This document shows, piece after piece, positions 9,294-18,339 of a stretch of DNA of 64,000 bases. The stretch comes from Paenibacillus hamazuiensis (lineage in GTDB: Bacteria > Bacillota > Bacilli > Paenibacillales > NBRC-103111). The position numbers and the translations under genes were made by a program. Where the stretch lies: positions 4,278,001-4,342,000 of the forward strand of contig NZ_JALRMO010000001.1 in assembly GCF_023276405.1 (NCBI RefSeq), written 5' to 3'. The notes beneath the pieces are model-generated. The model was not told where the DNA came from. It ran no database searches and saw nothing but the letters and a program-made list of their open reading frames with translations. Every line of letters starts with the position of its first letter. Positions within the stretch are counted from its first letter, which is position 1.

Positions 9294-9434
9294 CGAAAAC
9301 GGCTCATCTTACGCTTGATGTAAGTTTTCTGAAGCATATAAAAACTTCTGGCAAGTTCTTCGAGGATGATCGACCCCGCATTTCAATGAAAAAAGACCGA
9401 AGCTTCCCGCCCCGATCCTCGTCTCAACTTAGTT

Positions 9435-9956
9435 TTATGCTTTGAGAATGCTCAGCAGCTCCCTAAACGCTCCCACGTCCTCCCCGTACCTTTTCGCCAT
9501 AACCCGAACGATTTGCGCGGTATGCGTCAAATCGTGGACAACCCAAGTGGCCAGCAGCTCCCTTGCTTTCACCGCTCCCAAAGACGGGTGCCGCCCAGTC
9601 AATTCCAGCTGCGTTTCCGAACGGATCAGCGTTTGGAGTTTGGCCAGGCTTTGCGCCCGCAGCGTTTTAAACTCAAGCAGCTTTTGCTCCATCGTTTTTT
9701 CCTTTGCTTTCAAGTGCGCGTACCTGTCAAACGGGGGAAACGGCTTATCTTCGCCCTCCTGGAGAATAAACTCGAGCCTGGGCATCCAATTGGTTTTCTC
9801 ACCTTCAATAAGGTGCTCCACCACTTCGGCGGCGTTCCAGGTTCCTTCGCCTTCGTTGCTCTGCAGCCAGCTGCCGGATAGGCCGGACAACAAATAGTCC
9901 AGTGTTTGCGGGGTACGTTCCAGAACCTGGATGGCTTCCTTTAAATGAAAGTTCAT
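9435..9956 (-). CDS. DinB family protein (putative metal-dependent hydrolase)
   Basis: 173 residues of the DinB_2/YfiT-like four-helix bundle. The usual three-histidine metal site is visible: the first His in VVEHLIEGE and the pair in HDLTHTAQI (H-x3-H). The short conserved start [27 protein letters not shown] is typical. ATG 9956 follows AAAGGAACGGATCG. Members are thiol-transferases or of unknown function; in Bacillus they cluster with stress genes. It stands alone here. Confidence 0.85.
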   Translation of the reverse strand: MNFHLKEAIQVLERTPQTLDYLLSGLSGSWLQSNEGEGTWNAAEVVEHLIEGEKTNWMPRLEFILQEGEDKPFPPFDRYAHLKAKEKTMEQKLLEFKTLRAQSLAKLQTLIRSETQLELTGRHPSLGAVKARELLATWVVHDLTHTAQIVRVMAKRYGEDVGAFRELLSILKA

Positions 9957-10304
9957 CGATCCGTTCCTTTCTTCGGTTATTTCGCGTTATTTTTCAAGCT
10001 GCCTGTCTCCATAACGAACGTTGATCTGATTATAGTTGTCCGCCCCGCATCTGTAAATACAAGGCTGATTGTTCGCAAAACCAGCCGCGCCTAATTTCTC
10101 AGTCATTCCAAACATGCCCGCTCGCAGCTGCGTACATTTCCGATGCGCCACCGGCATGTACCTTGGACGGCAGCGCACAAGTGACAAGCTCCGCGCGATG
10201 AAGTATGATGTGAACTATATAAGTTGAACAAAAAATAGGTATGATACGATGGAATGAGGAAAGTTCCCCGTATGGGGAACCTTGACGGCATGTGCCTCAT
10301 ATGT

Positions 10305-10498
10305 ACGGGCGGGCTAACGGTTGCTGCAGAGCTTATTTGAGTCAAAAACGCCGATTTTTAATCGTAACGGTTGTAGCTGAGCTTATTTCTCATCTTGTAA
10401 CCTCAAAAACGATGAAAGTTCACAAATAACCGCCCTGGCAACCGTTACAGTTTCGATATCACCCGTTTGCCCGTTATAAGCTCACCTGCAACCGTTAC
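10305..10498. repeat. 194-bp palindromic intergenic element, copy 1
   Basis: Contains two forward modules of the form TAACGGTTG-N5-GAGCTTATTT (near 10315 and 10365), then two modules in reverse orientation ending in AACCGTTAC (near 10440 and 10490). The whole unit can therefore fold back on itself. A second copy of exactly the same length lies at 25771-25964. It has no reading frame of its own. It is most like a bacterial REP/MITE-type element. Confidence 0.75.
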
Positions 10499-10510
10499 AC
10501 AATGACACAT

Positions 10511-10797
10511 GTACCGCATGAGCCGGGATCGAACGCTCAACCGTAACCCCGTACCTCATGCGCCGGAATCGAACGATGCAACCGTAACCCCGTACCTCAT
10601 AAGCCGGGACCAACCGTTCAACCGTAACCCCGTACCTCATGAGCCGGGACCAACCGCTCAACCGTAACCCCGTACCTCATGAGCCGGAACCTAACGATGC
10701 AACCGTTACTCCCCGTACCGCATGAGCCGGAACCAAACGATGCAACCGTTACTCCCTGTACCTCATGAGCCGGGACCAACCGCTCAACCGCTGCACC
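10511..10797. repeat. Tandem array of seven 40-43 bp units
   Basis: Units start at 10511, 10551, 10592, 10632, 10672, 10715 and 10758. Each begins GTACCTCATGAGCCGG (or one change from it) and ends in a core AACCGTAACCCC or AACCGTTACTCC. The core AACCGTTAC is shared with the palindromic element next door. Units differ by a few bases and by 1-3 bp indels. There is no unique spacer between units, so it is not a CRISPR array. The array ends about 90 bp before hrpB. The stretch 9957-10304 holds nothing else I can name. Confidence 0.8.
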
Positions 10798-10884
10798 TTG
10801 TAAAATTTTGTTCAACTTAGGCCGACTTTCTTTGGCCAAGTAGACCTCGAACATCATCACCGCAAAAGCAGGAGTGAACCGTTT

Positions 10885-13380
10885 ATGAATCAACTTCCTA
10901 TAGATGCCGCGCTTCCCGAGCTTCGCCGTCGGCTGCGGGCTTCGGCCAACGCCGTGCTCGTGGCGTCTCCCGGCGCAGGCAAAACGACGCGCGTGCCGCT
11001 CGCCTTGCTGGACGAGCCGTGGCTTCAGGGCCGGCGCATCCTGATGCTCGAGCCCCGGCGGATCGCCGCGCGATCGGCGGCCCGCTACATGGCCGCACAG
11101 CTCGGCGAAGCGGTCGGCGAAACCGTAGGTTACCGCGTGAGGATGGATACGAAGGCAGGGCCTTCCACGCGCATCGAAGTGATCACCGAAGGCGTGCTTA
11201 CACGGATGCTGCAGGACGATCCGACGCTGGAGCAGGCGGGCATCGTATTGTTCGACGAGTTCCACGAGCGCAGCCTGCATGCCGACCTCGGACTGGCCCT
11301 TGTGCTGCAGGCGCAGGAGCTGCTGCGCCCCGATCTGAAGGTGCTCGTCATGTCGGCGACACTGGATGCGGAGCCGGTCGCCGCGCTGCTCGGTGATGCG
11401 CCGGTTGTAACGAGTGAAGGACGCGCCTATCCCGTCGAGACACGGTATTTGCAGCGCCGGCCCGACGGGCCGATCGAACCCGAAGTCGTGCGGGCGGTTC
11501 GCGATGCGCTCGAACGCGAGGACGGCGACATCCTCGCGTTTCTGCCCGGCGCCGGCGAAATCCGGCGCGTGGAGGCGCGGCTCGCGGAGCTGGCGCTCGG
11601 CCCCCGCGTGCGGGTGATGCCGCTGCACGGCAGCCTGCCGCACGAGGCGCAGGACCGCGCGATCGCGCCGGGCGCTGCCGGCGAGCGCAAGGTCGTGCTC
11701 GCGACGTCGATCGCCGAGACGAGCCTGACGGTCGAAGGCGTGCGCGTCGTCATCGACAGCGGGCTGGCGCGCACGCCGCGGTTTTCGCCGCGGACCGGGA
11801 TGACGCGGCTCATCACCGTGCCCGTGTCGCGCGCCTCCGCCGATCAGCGGCGCGGCCGGGCCGGGCGCACGGCGCCGGGCGTCTGCTACCGGCTGTGGAC
11901 GGAGGCGGACGACCGGCTGCTGCCGCCGCGCAGCACGCCGGAGCTGCTCGCGGCGGACCTCGCGCCGCTCGCGCTCGAGCTGGCCGCCTGGGGCACCGCC
12001 GATCCCGCCGAGCTGCGCTGGCTCGATCCGCCGCCGCAGGCGGCGCTCGGGCAGGCCCGTGAGCTGCTGACGCAGCTCGGGGCGCTGGACGGCGCCGGGG
12101 CGATCACCGCCCACGGGCGCAAGATGGCCGAGCTCGGGGCGCATCCCCGGCTCGCGCATATGCTCCTCCGGGCGGCGGAGCTCCGCCTCGGAGGGCTCGC
12201 GTGCGAGCTCGCGGCGCTGCTCAGCGAGCGCGACATCCTGCGCGGCGACGGCGCCGCCCCGGACGCGGACTTGCGGCTGCGCCTCGCGGTGCTGCGCCGC
12301 GTCGCAGCGGGCGCCTCGCCGGGCGCCGCGGCCGACGAGGCCGCCTGCCGGCGCGCGCTCGCCGAGGCGAAGGCGTGGCGGCAGGCGCTGCGGCTGCCGC
12401 CCGGCGCCGCTGGCGGCGACGACGCGGCCGGGCTGCTGCTCGCCTTCGCCTACCCGGAGCGCATCGCGCAGCGGCGGGCGGACGGCCGCTACCTGCTGCG
12501 CAGCGGCCGCGGCGCAGCTTTCGCGGGCGTGCAGCCGCTCGCGAAAGAGCCCTACGTCGTCGCCGCCGAGCTCGACGACCAAGGCGCGGACAGCCGCATA
12601 TTCCTGGCGGCGCCGCTGGACATCGCCGATCTGGAGCGCCACTTGGGCGACCAGATCGAAACCGAAACGGCCGTCGCCTGGGATCCGGACGCCCGGGCCA
12701 TCAGAGCGCGCCGGCAAACCCGGCTCGGCGCGCTGCTGCTGAAGGACGTGCCGGTCAACGCGCCGGGTCCGGAGCAGGCGGCCGCCACCTGGCTGCACGC
12801 TTTAGCGAGCGAAGGGCTGGAGCTGCTGCCGTGGTCCAAAACGGCCAGACAGCTGCGGCAGCGCATCGGCTTCATGCACAGAGTCGATCCGGGCTGGCCG
12901 GATATGTCGGACGAGGCGCTGCTCGCAAGCGCAGGTGACTGGCTGATTCCGTATCTGCACGGAATGAAAAGCGCGGGAGACCTGCAGCGGCTTAACCTGA
13001 CGGACATTCTCGAAGCGATGCTGTCATGGGAGCAGCGCCGGGAACTCGATGCGCATGCACCGACGCATATCCAGGTGCCGAGCGGCTCGCGCATTCCCGT
13101 CGATTACGGCGATCCCGCCGCCCCCGTGCTGGCCGTCCGCCTGCAGGAAATGTTCGGCCTGTCGGATACGCCGCGCATCGGCCGGGGCAAAGTGCCGCTC
13201 ACGCTGCACCTGCTCTCGCCGGCACACCGGCCCGTGCAGGTAACCCGGGATTTGGCCAGCTTTTGGCAAAACGCTTACTTCGAAGTCAAAAAAGACTTGA
13301 AAGGCCGGTATCCGAAGCATTATTGGCCGGACGATCCGCTGTCCGCTCCGCCTACACACCGAGCGAAGCCGAGAGTATAA
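10885..13380 (+). CDS. hrpB: ATP-dependent helicase HrpB (DExH box)
   Basis: 831 residues, the usual HrpB length. Walker A is SPGAGKTT (about 28-35), the DExH box is DEFHERS (124-130), motif III is MSAT, and motif VI is DQRRGRAGRTAPG. The C-terminal HrpB domain ends with the family signature near SFWQNAYFEVKKDLKGRYPKHYWPDDP. CAGGAGTGA precedes ATG 10885. It is a DEAH/RHA-type RNA helicase of the superfamily 2; the cellular role is poorly known. The gene is strikingly GC-rich in its centre (11.6-12.6 kb), well above its neighbours. It stands alone with a strong terminator. Confidence 0.95.
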   Translation: MNQLPIDAALPELRRRLRASANAVLVASPGAGKTTRVPLALLDEPWLQGRRILMLEPRRIAARSAARYMAAQLGEAVGETVGYRVRMDTKAGPSTRIEVITEGVLTRMLQDDPTLEQAGIVLFDEFHERSLHADLGLALVLQAQELLRPDLKVLVMSATLDAEPVAALLGDAPVVTSEGRAYPVETRYLQRRPDGPIEPEVVRAVRDALEREDGDILAFLPGAGEIRRVEARLAELALGPRVRVMPLHGSLPHEAQDRAIAPGAAGERKVVLATSIAETSLTVEGVRVVIDSGLARTPRFSPRTGMTRLITVPVSRASADQRRGRAGRTAPGVCYRLWTEADDRLLPPRSTPELLAADLAPLALELAAWGTADPAELRWLDPPPQAALGQARELLTQLGALDGAGAITAHGRKMAELGAHPRLAHMLLRAAELRLGGLACELAALLSERDILRGDGAAPDADLRLRLAVLRRVAAGASPGAAADEAACRRALAEAKAWRQALRLPPGAAGGDDAAGLLLAFAYPERIAQRRADGRYLLRSGRGAAFAGVQPLAKEPYVVAAELDDQGADSRIFLAAPLDIADLERHLGDQIETETAVAWDPDARAIRARRQTRLGALLLKDVPVNAPGPEQAAATWLHALASEGLELLPWSKTARQLRQRIGFMHRVDPGWPDMSDEALLASAGDWLIPYLHGMKSAGDLQRLNLTDILEAMLSWEQRRELDAHAPTHIQVPSGSRIPVDYGDPAAPVLAVRLQEMFGLSDTPRIGRGKVPLTLHLLSPAHRPVQVTRDLASFWQNAYFEVKKDLKGRYPKHYWPDDPLSAPPTHRAKPRV

Positions 13381-13408
13381 CCGGAATCGGATTCAACGAA
13401 AATAATTC

Positions 13409-13438
13409 ATTGGCCGGGTGTTCTGACACCCGGCCAAT
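13409..13438. terminator. Bidirectional terminator between hrpB and the EamA gene
   Basis: Perfect 13-bp stem ATTGGCCGGGTGT / ACACCCGGCCAAT with a four-base loop, followed by TTT on the plus strand and by A-rich sequence on the other side. It sits between two convergent genes and can serve both. Confidence 0.85.
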
Positions 13439-13442
13439 TTGC

Positions 13443-14375
13443 TCAGGAAACCTTGCCGCTTTTCCTCCCGGAGGCAAGCACAATAAAAGCGACGCCGGTC
13501 AAAATAATGACGATTGCTCCGATCATCCGCATTGTGAGCGGCTCTCCGAGATAAGCCCATCCAAGCACAGCGGCGATCACCGGACTGACATACGAAACGG
13601 TGTTCGGCAGCGCCACGGAAGCGCTGTTTCGCTGCAGCCAGGAATACAGCAAAAAACCGCTGACGGTTACAAACAGAAGATAGACCATAGCCAAAAGCAG
13701 CGTTCCCTTCAAAGCTGCGAAATGCAGCCGAGCCCATTCTCCTTTGGAGAGACTGACTCCCATAATGACGATACCGCCTGTCAGCATTTGAACCGCTGTA
13801 CTGTACATGACTCCGGGCTGCGCAGTGCGCCGCAGGGCAATCGTGCCAACGGCTGTCAGGAGTGCGGCGGACAAGATACATATGACCCCAATCCGGTTTA
13901 ACCCCTCTTGTCCCGAAGGGGAGATCAGGATGACAAGGCCGACAAAGCCAAGCAGCAAGCCGACCGAGGCCTTTACATTAGGCCTGCTGCGGAAAATCCC
14001 CCATTCCAGCAGCGCCGTCCACAGCGGCATTGTAGAAACAAGCAGGCCGGTAACGGCCGAAGACAAGATCTGCGCTCCCGCGATAACCATGCCTTGTCCG
14101 CCGGCGATGAGCAGCAAGCCGACGAGCGCCGCATTCGCCCATTGTTTGCCGGACGGACGAGCTTCGGCGGGCATGCGGCACAAACACCACAGCAGCAGCA
14201 GCGCTCCGCAAAGAACGAAACGTACGCCGGTCAAATAAGGCGGAATTTCCGTAATGACGACCTTTAGCGCAAGAAAAACCGAGCCCCACAGCAGCCATAG
14301 CGATGCAAGGCCCGCTGCATAACGCACTCGGCGGGAAAAGTCCGCCGGCTCCGGCGGCGATGAATTTCTCGCCAT
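13443..14375 (-). CDS. EamA/DMT-family transporter
   Basis: 310 residues from ATG 14375; a longer frame reaches 14492 but would overlap the upstream gene. About ten membrane helices in two five-helix repeats: the first starts GLASLWLLWGSVFLALKVVI and the second near AVGTIALRRTA, each with the EamA pattern (W-G-S/T-x-F and P-x-x-x-x-x-x-R/G). The family exports amino acids and other small metabolites (YedA/RhaT type). It is 52 bp downstream of the UlaG-like hydrolase, so the two may be co-transcribed. The substrate is unknown. Confidence 0.88.
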   Translation of the reverse strand: MARNSSPPEPADFSRRVRYAAGLASLWLLWGSVFLALKVVITEIPPYLTGVRFVLCGALLLLWCLCRMPAEARPSGKQWANAALVGLLLIAGGQGMVIAGAQILSSAVTGLLVSTMPLWTALLEWGIFRSRPNVKASVGLLLGFVGLVILISPSGQEGLNRIGVICILSAALLTAVGTIALRRTAQPGVMYSTAVQMLTGGIVIMGVSLSKGEWARLHFAALKGTLLLAMVYLLFVTVSGFLLYSWLQRNSASVALPNTVSYVSPVIAAVLGWAYLGEPLTMRMIGAIVIILTGVAFIVLASGRKSGKVS

Positions 14376-14427
14376 CGCGGTTCCGCAGACGGAGCATCCA
14401 CCGGGGACAAATGGGCTGACGTCCTGA

Positions 14428-15183
14428 TTAACATTCGACCGTTTCGCCATCGGCAGGCACCAGTACCCGGGTACCCAGACCCTTCTCTTCAATGAAGCCC
14501 TTCAGCTCGCGCCTTGACAAAAAGCAATGATTGAGCGCCTCCATATGGGACACGATGACCGTCGCCTGCGGTGCCGCCGAGCATGTAAGGCGGATGTCTT
14601 CTTTTCCCATCGTAATGGGGCCCCCTTGCAGGAATTGTGCAGATCCGCCGTTAACGACAACCACTTCCGGCCGATGCGTGAGGACCGCTTCCTCCACTTC
14701 GGCGCACCAGATCGTATCTCCTGCGATATATAAGGTTTTCTCGTCCGGATGTTTGAAAACCACACCGGAAACGTCCCCCATCAACCGACCGATTTCACCG
14801 GTGCCATGCTGACCCCGGGTCCGAAATAATCGAACTTCGCCCATGCGGGAAACGCGATCCAACGCTTGGACATTGTGAAATCCTTCCCGCCTGATCGTTT
14901 CAGCATCCTCCTCGGATTGCGCGATCATGTTCGCATCCTTCGGAATTGCCCGAATTGCCGCTGCGTCAAAGTGGTCGGGATGCAGGTGCGTAACGATGAC
15001 GGCGTCCGTTCGAACGATTTCCTCTACGGAAACCGGCAAATCGACGGTCGGGTTGTTCACCGGATTCGCCGTGTTCGTTATAGGCGGATAAGCCCCCTTC
15101 GGCGCCAAATACGGATCGATCAAAAAAGTGAGACCGCCATATTCAAGCACGATCGTCGCATTTCTAATTTGTCTAATCTTCAT
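14428..15183 (-). CDS. UlaG-like metallo-beta-lactamase-fold hydrolase
   Basis: 251 residues. The metal site HxHxDH is in VIVTHLHPDHFDA, with a second ligand region GQHGTG and the Asp in IAGDTIW. The opening MKIRQIRNATIVLEYGGLTFLIDPYLAPKG is typical of the UlaG/YddR branch. The start has an AAAGGAGGCACTGACGC ribosome site. These are often lactonases or phosphodiesterases. It is divergent from an Lrp-type regulator 120 bp away, which probably controls it together with the exporter. Confidence 0.88.
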   Translation of the reverse strand: MKIRQIRNATIVLEYGGLTFLIDPYLAPKGAYPPITNTANPVNNPTVDLPVSVEEIVRTDAVIVTHLHPDHFDAAAIRAIPKDANMIAQSEEDAETIRREGFHNVQALDRVSRMGEVRLFRTRGQHGTGEIGRLMGDVSGVVFKHPDEKTLYIAGDTIWCAEVEEAVLTHRPEVVVVNGGSAQFLQGGPITMGKEDIRLTCSAAPQATVIVSHMEALNHCFLSRRELKGFIEEKGLGTRVLVPADGETVEC

Positions 15184-15303
15184 GCGTCAGTGCCTCCTTT
15201 AATAAATTCCTCTTTTAGGTTAACATTTACTATAAACACACGTACATAATGCGAATCAAGCAGTTGGGCGTTTTATCTTGATTTTTGAAAGAGGTTGTGA
15301 TTT

Positions 15304-15717
15304 ATGCTGGATCATACGGATAAACGGATACTCGAGGAGCTGGTCAAAGATGGCCGGATTTCGATGAAGAAGTTGGGCGAAAAAGTTCATCTGACCGGTC
15401 AAGCGGCGGCCAATCGGGTGGTCAAACTTGAAGAAGAAGAAGTGATCGAAGGTTATACCGTTCGTCTTAACTATCGAAAAACCGGCTATAACGTCCACTC
15501 GTTTATTACTATTTTTACGACGAGCTTCGATCATCAGCCGTTCCTGTCATTTCTGGAAACGAAAAGCGAATTCATAGCAAATAAATATAAAATCAGCGGG
15601 GAGGGCTGCTACCTTTTGGAATGCCGATTTCCCTCCAACGAGGAACTGGATCGGTTTCTGGGCGAATTAACCCGCTATGTCAATTATAAATTATCCGTTG
15701 TCATAAGCGAGATTTGA
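15304..15717 (+). CDS. Lrp/AsnC family transcriptional regulator
   Basis: 137 residues. The N-terminal winged helix (LDHTDKRILEELVKDGRISMKKLGEKVHLTGQAAANRVVKLEEEEVIEGYTVRL) is the Lrp/AsnC pattern and is followed by a short alpha/beta ligand-binding domain. The ribosome site is AAAGAGGTTGTGA. Divergent arrangement with the hydrolase/exporter pair suggests local control, perhaps by an amino acid exported by the EamA protein. Confidence 0.9.
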   Translation: MLDHTDKRILEELVKDGRISMKKLGEKVHLTGQAAANRVVKLEEEEVIEGYTVRLNYRKTGYNVHSFITIFTTSFDHQPFLSFLETKSEFIANKYKISGEGCYLLECRFPSNEELDRFLGELTRYVNYKLSVVISEI

Positions 15718-15821
15718 TACCGGTCAGGTGTTGCCGCCGCCATTTCCCCAACGGCCTGTCCCTCCCGCTTTCGCCCCGCATTTGGTATAATAATGGAAAA
15801 ACCGCGAAGGAGCTGATTCGC

Positions 15822-16412
15822 ATGACCAAACCGCCCTCCCCGAATAAAGAAAAGACAGGTTCCGTAAAAGAACAGTACGTGACGTACGACGTACCGGAAC
15901 GGTACGAATTGATCGGCGGCATCCGCTACGATATGAAACCTTCTCCTGCGCTGAACCATCAGGTATTGGTTATGGAGCTTGGGACTTCGATGAAAACCAC
16001 GTGCAACCCGAACGGCATCGTCGTCGTAGCCCCCATGGATGTGCATCTGGATGAGGAGAACGTCGTGCAGCCCGACGTGATTTTCATCTCCAATGAAAAC
16101 GACCGCATCATTAAGGACGGCAAAATCAAGGGCACACCGGATCTTCTCGTCGAAATATTGTCCCCCAGCTCCGGCGCCCATGATAAAATCCGCAAAAAAG
16201 CGCTCTACGAGAAGTTCGGCGTCCTGGAGTATTGGATCGTCGATCCGATTTTGAAAACGGTCGATCAGTTCCTTCTGGAGCAGGACAAGCTCCACCTGGC
16301 CGCCACCTACGGTGAGGAAGACCGTTTAACCTCCCCTCGCCTTTCCTGCGTGAACATCGAGCTGTCCGCAGCATTTGCCCCGCTTAAACGATTCGAAAAG
16401 TCCGAGGACTGA
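15822..16412 (+). CDS. Uma2 family endonuclease-like protein (DUF820)
   Basis: 196 residues from ATG 15822 (GAAGGAGCTGATTCGC). It has the Uma2 fold of the PD-(D/E)xK superfamily: YELIGGIRYDMKPSP, then QPDVIFIS (Asp) and TPDLLVEILSPSS (Glu), then the K of IRKKALYEKFGVLEYWIVDP. The family is abundant in Paenibacillus and cyanobacteria, and its role is not firmly known. It stands alone, convergent with the signalling operon. Confidence 0.88.
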   Translation: MTKPPSPNKEKTGSVKEQYVTYDVPERYELIGGIRYDMKPSPALNHQVLVMELGTSMKTTCNPNGIVVVAPMDVHLDEENVVQPDVIFISNENDRIIKDGKIKGTPDLLVEILSPSSGAHDKIRKKALYEKFGVLEYWIVDPILKTVDQFLLEQDKLHLAATYGEEDRLTSPRLSCVNIELSAAFAPLKRFEKSED

Positions 16413-16502
16413 CATTGCCGATCCGGCGATCCCGAACCCGACAGCTCCCAGGAACGCAAAAAACCGGGATCGCTCTCGCGCCCGGCCCATGCTCTTTCCT
16501 TA

Positions 16503-18320
16503 TCAAACCCTGAATCCCAGCAGCGTAATATCGTCGCGCTGCGGCTCTTTGCCCATATAACGCAGCAGCTGCTCGCGGAATACCCGTTCCTGCTCCGCCA
16601 GCGGCTTCTTTGCGTACGCTTCGATCATTTCGATGAACCGCTGTTTGCCGAACGAATAGTTTTTGAGACCCCCGTTTTGGTCCAAATACCCGTCGGTCGT
16701 CATATAAATCGCATTGTCCTCCGATAACGTGAGACGGTGATTCTCAAACGTATAGTGATCCGCCGTTCTCCGGCTGCCTATGCTGCGCCGGTCTCCTTTG
16801 ATCACGTTCAATTGCGGCCCGTTTTTTACATAAAGCGAGCACTTGGCTCCGGCAAAAACGATTTCGCGGCCGTTCACGTGACAAAGTCCGAGATCGAGCC
16901 CGTCGTCGTCGATCGGGCCGCTTCTGTCCCGGTTCAACATTTGCTTCACCAGCTTGTTGACCTTGTTCAGAATCACGGCCGGGTTGTCCTCCTGCTCGTT
17001 ATCCGCGACCAGGTTAAGGATCGACACCGAAAGCATCGTCATCAGCGCCCCCGGTACTCCGTGCCCCGTGCAGTCGCCAACTGCCACGAAATATCCTTCG
17101 CGCGCCGGCTTCACCCAGTAAAAGTCTCCGCCAACCGCATCCCTCGGCTGCCACAGCAGAAAATACTCCTTCATGACGCGGTTGAGCACGTCCCCGGACG
17201 GGAGTATCGCTTCCTGAATGCGCTGGGCATAGTCGATACTGTCGGTGAGCTTGACGGTTTGCTCGGTGAGCTGCCTCGTTCTCTCCTGAACGATTTGCTC
17301 CAGCTGCTTGTTGAGCTCGACGGCCCGTTTATACGGGTTGGCCAGATAACGGGAAACGAAGTAAAAGAGAAACGTCATCGCCACAATGCAAATAAACGTC
17401 GCGATCCACGTATGCAGCTTTACCTTTTCCAGGAATGAGACGGTTTCGCTCCGGTCGATTTGAAAAATAAGCTTCCAGTCCGCCGATTGCAGCGGATAGC
17501 TGATCAGATCGATCCGCCGGCCGCCGGCATCGGTGAACTCCATCACCTGCGTTTTGCCCCCGTCCCGGCTGTCCGCCCTGTGCCCGCCTGGCAAAAACTG
17601 GTTTACCGTCGCGTCGGGAATAAATTCGCGGATCGATTTGCCGTCGTGAAACACATTATCCGACAGGCTGATCGTCCCGGAGTTATCGACAAGCCACAGG
17701 TGGCTGCTGCTGCCATAGCGGTATTTCGCAAACTCGTCCGACAAGCTTTTCAAGCTCAAGCCGACTCCGGCCACGCCGAGCGGCTTCTCCGGGTCTCCCA
17801 TCAACACATCGATAAAAGCAAACGTATCCTGACGTTTATCGTTGTAATCGATCTGAACGGTTACCGGCACCTTGGCCTCAATGGTCCGGAAAAACCATTC
17901 GTTTTGCGGATTGTCATGAGTCATCGTGTCGACGATGCGCCCTTCCTCCGTCCAATAATGGTTCGTGACCGCACTTACGATAAACGAATTGCTGTAGTCG
18001 TAATCTTTGGCCAGCTGCTTCAGCTTGTCCAGCGCGTATTGCTGAAGCCGTTCGTCCTTCTCCCCGCTTTGCAGCCAGGCAATGACACCGGGATCCTGCG
18101 CCAGCAATTGGGACGACTCCTTGGCCCGTTGAATCCGGCTGTCCACCTTGGAAGCGACGGACCCGGCGACAAACACCAGATCTTTCTCCTTCAGCTTACG
18201 GACAACCTCTTTTTCCGTCAAAAAATAAACCAGCATGCCGGCCAGCAAAATAGACAGCACAATAACTCCGCTGGCGAACATGATCACTCTCATCACGCTT
18301 TTATCCCGGGATATGATCAT
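16503..18320 (-). CDS. SiaA-like membrane PP2C (SpoIIE-type) phosphatase with Cache sensor
   Basis: 605 residues. One N-terminal helix (VIMFASGVIVLSILLAGMLVYFL), an extracellular dCache-like sensor of ~260 residues containing NEWFFRTIEAK and DTFAFIDVLMGDP, a second helix near 310, a short coiled linker, and a SpoIIE/RsbU-type phosphatase domain. Metal-binding motifs are VVGGDFYWV-type (AVGGDFYWV), AVGDCTGHGVPGALM and TTDGYLDQNGG, all intact. AAGGAGGTCGC precedes the ATG. In Pseudomonas, SiaA dephosphorylates SiaC in answer to carbon sources. Here it ends a six-gene operon containing both SiaB- and SiaC-like proteins, so the same reaction is very likely. Confidence 0.85.
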   Translation of the reverse strand: MIISRDKSVMRVIMFASGVIVLSILLAGMLVYFLTEKEVVRKLKEKDLVFVAGSVASKVDSRIQRAKESSQLLAQDPGVIAWLQSGEKDERLQQYALDKLKQLAKDYDYSNSFIVSAVTNHYWTEEGRIVDTMTHDNPQNEWFFRTIEAKVPVTVQIDYNDKRQDTFAFIDVLMGDPEKPLGVAGVGLSLKSLSDEFAKYRYGSSSHLWLVDNSGTISLSDNVFHDGKSIREFIPDATVNQFLPGGHRADSRDGGKTQVMEFTDAGGRRIDLISYPLQSADWKLIFQIDRSETVSFLEKVKLHTWIATFICIVAMTFLFYFVSRYLANPYKRAVELNKQLEQIVQERTRQLTEQTVKLTDSIDYAQRIQEAILPSGDVLNRVMKEYFLLWQPRDAVGGDFYWVKPAREGYFVAVGDCTGHGVPGALMTMLSVSILNLVADNEQEDNPAVILNKVNKLVKQMLNRDRSGPIDDDGLDLGLCHVNGREIVFAGAKCSLYVKNGPQLNVIKGDRRSIGSRRTADHYTFENHRLTLSEDNAIYMTTDGYLDQNGGLKNYSFGKQRFIEMIEAYAKKPLAEQERVFREQLLRYMGKEPQRDDITLLGFRV

Positions 18321-18339
18321 GCGACCTCCTTTTCCGGCA

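Larger units (their letters stand above)
9103..9434. promoter_or_regulatory. Regulatory gap upstream of the sugar operon
   Basis: About 330 bp, AT-rich, between the divergent-from-nothing end of dinB-like gene and the binding-protein start (both genes read leftwards). It holds a good -10 hexamer for the sugar operon at 9157-9162 and a catabolite-control-like site at 9278-9293. Short inverted motifs such as CTTAC-N7-GTAAG occur near 9312-9330. No coding sequence is seen. Confidence 0.5.

Noticed and set aside
9987-10345. Short minus-strand frames before the repeats
   Set aside because: No ribosome site, odd composition (Cys/Arg-rich), and they run into the repeat element.
10511-10797. CRISPR array
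   Set aside because: Units follow each other without unique spacers, vary in sequence, and no cas gene is nearby.
10618-12798. Minus-strand open frame of 726 codons opposite hrpB
   Set aside because: Antisense of a clear helicase; low-complexity Arg/Ala-rich product and it starts inside the tandem repeat.
16413-16502. Terminator between the Uma2 and SiaA-like genes
   Set aside because: GCGATCCC and GGGATCGC could pair, but the loop is over 25 bases and no T run follows.
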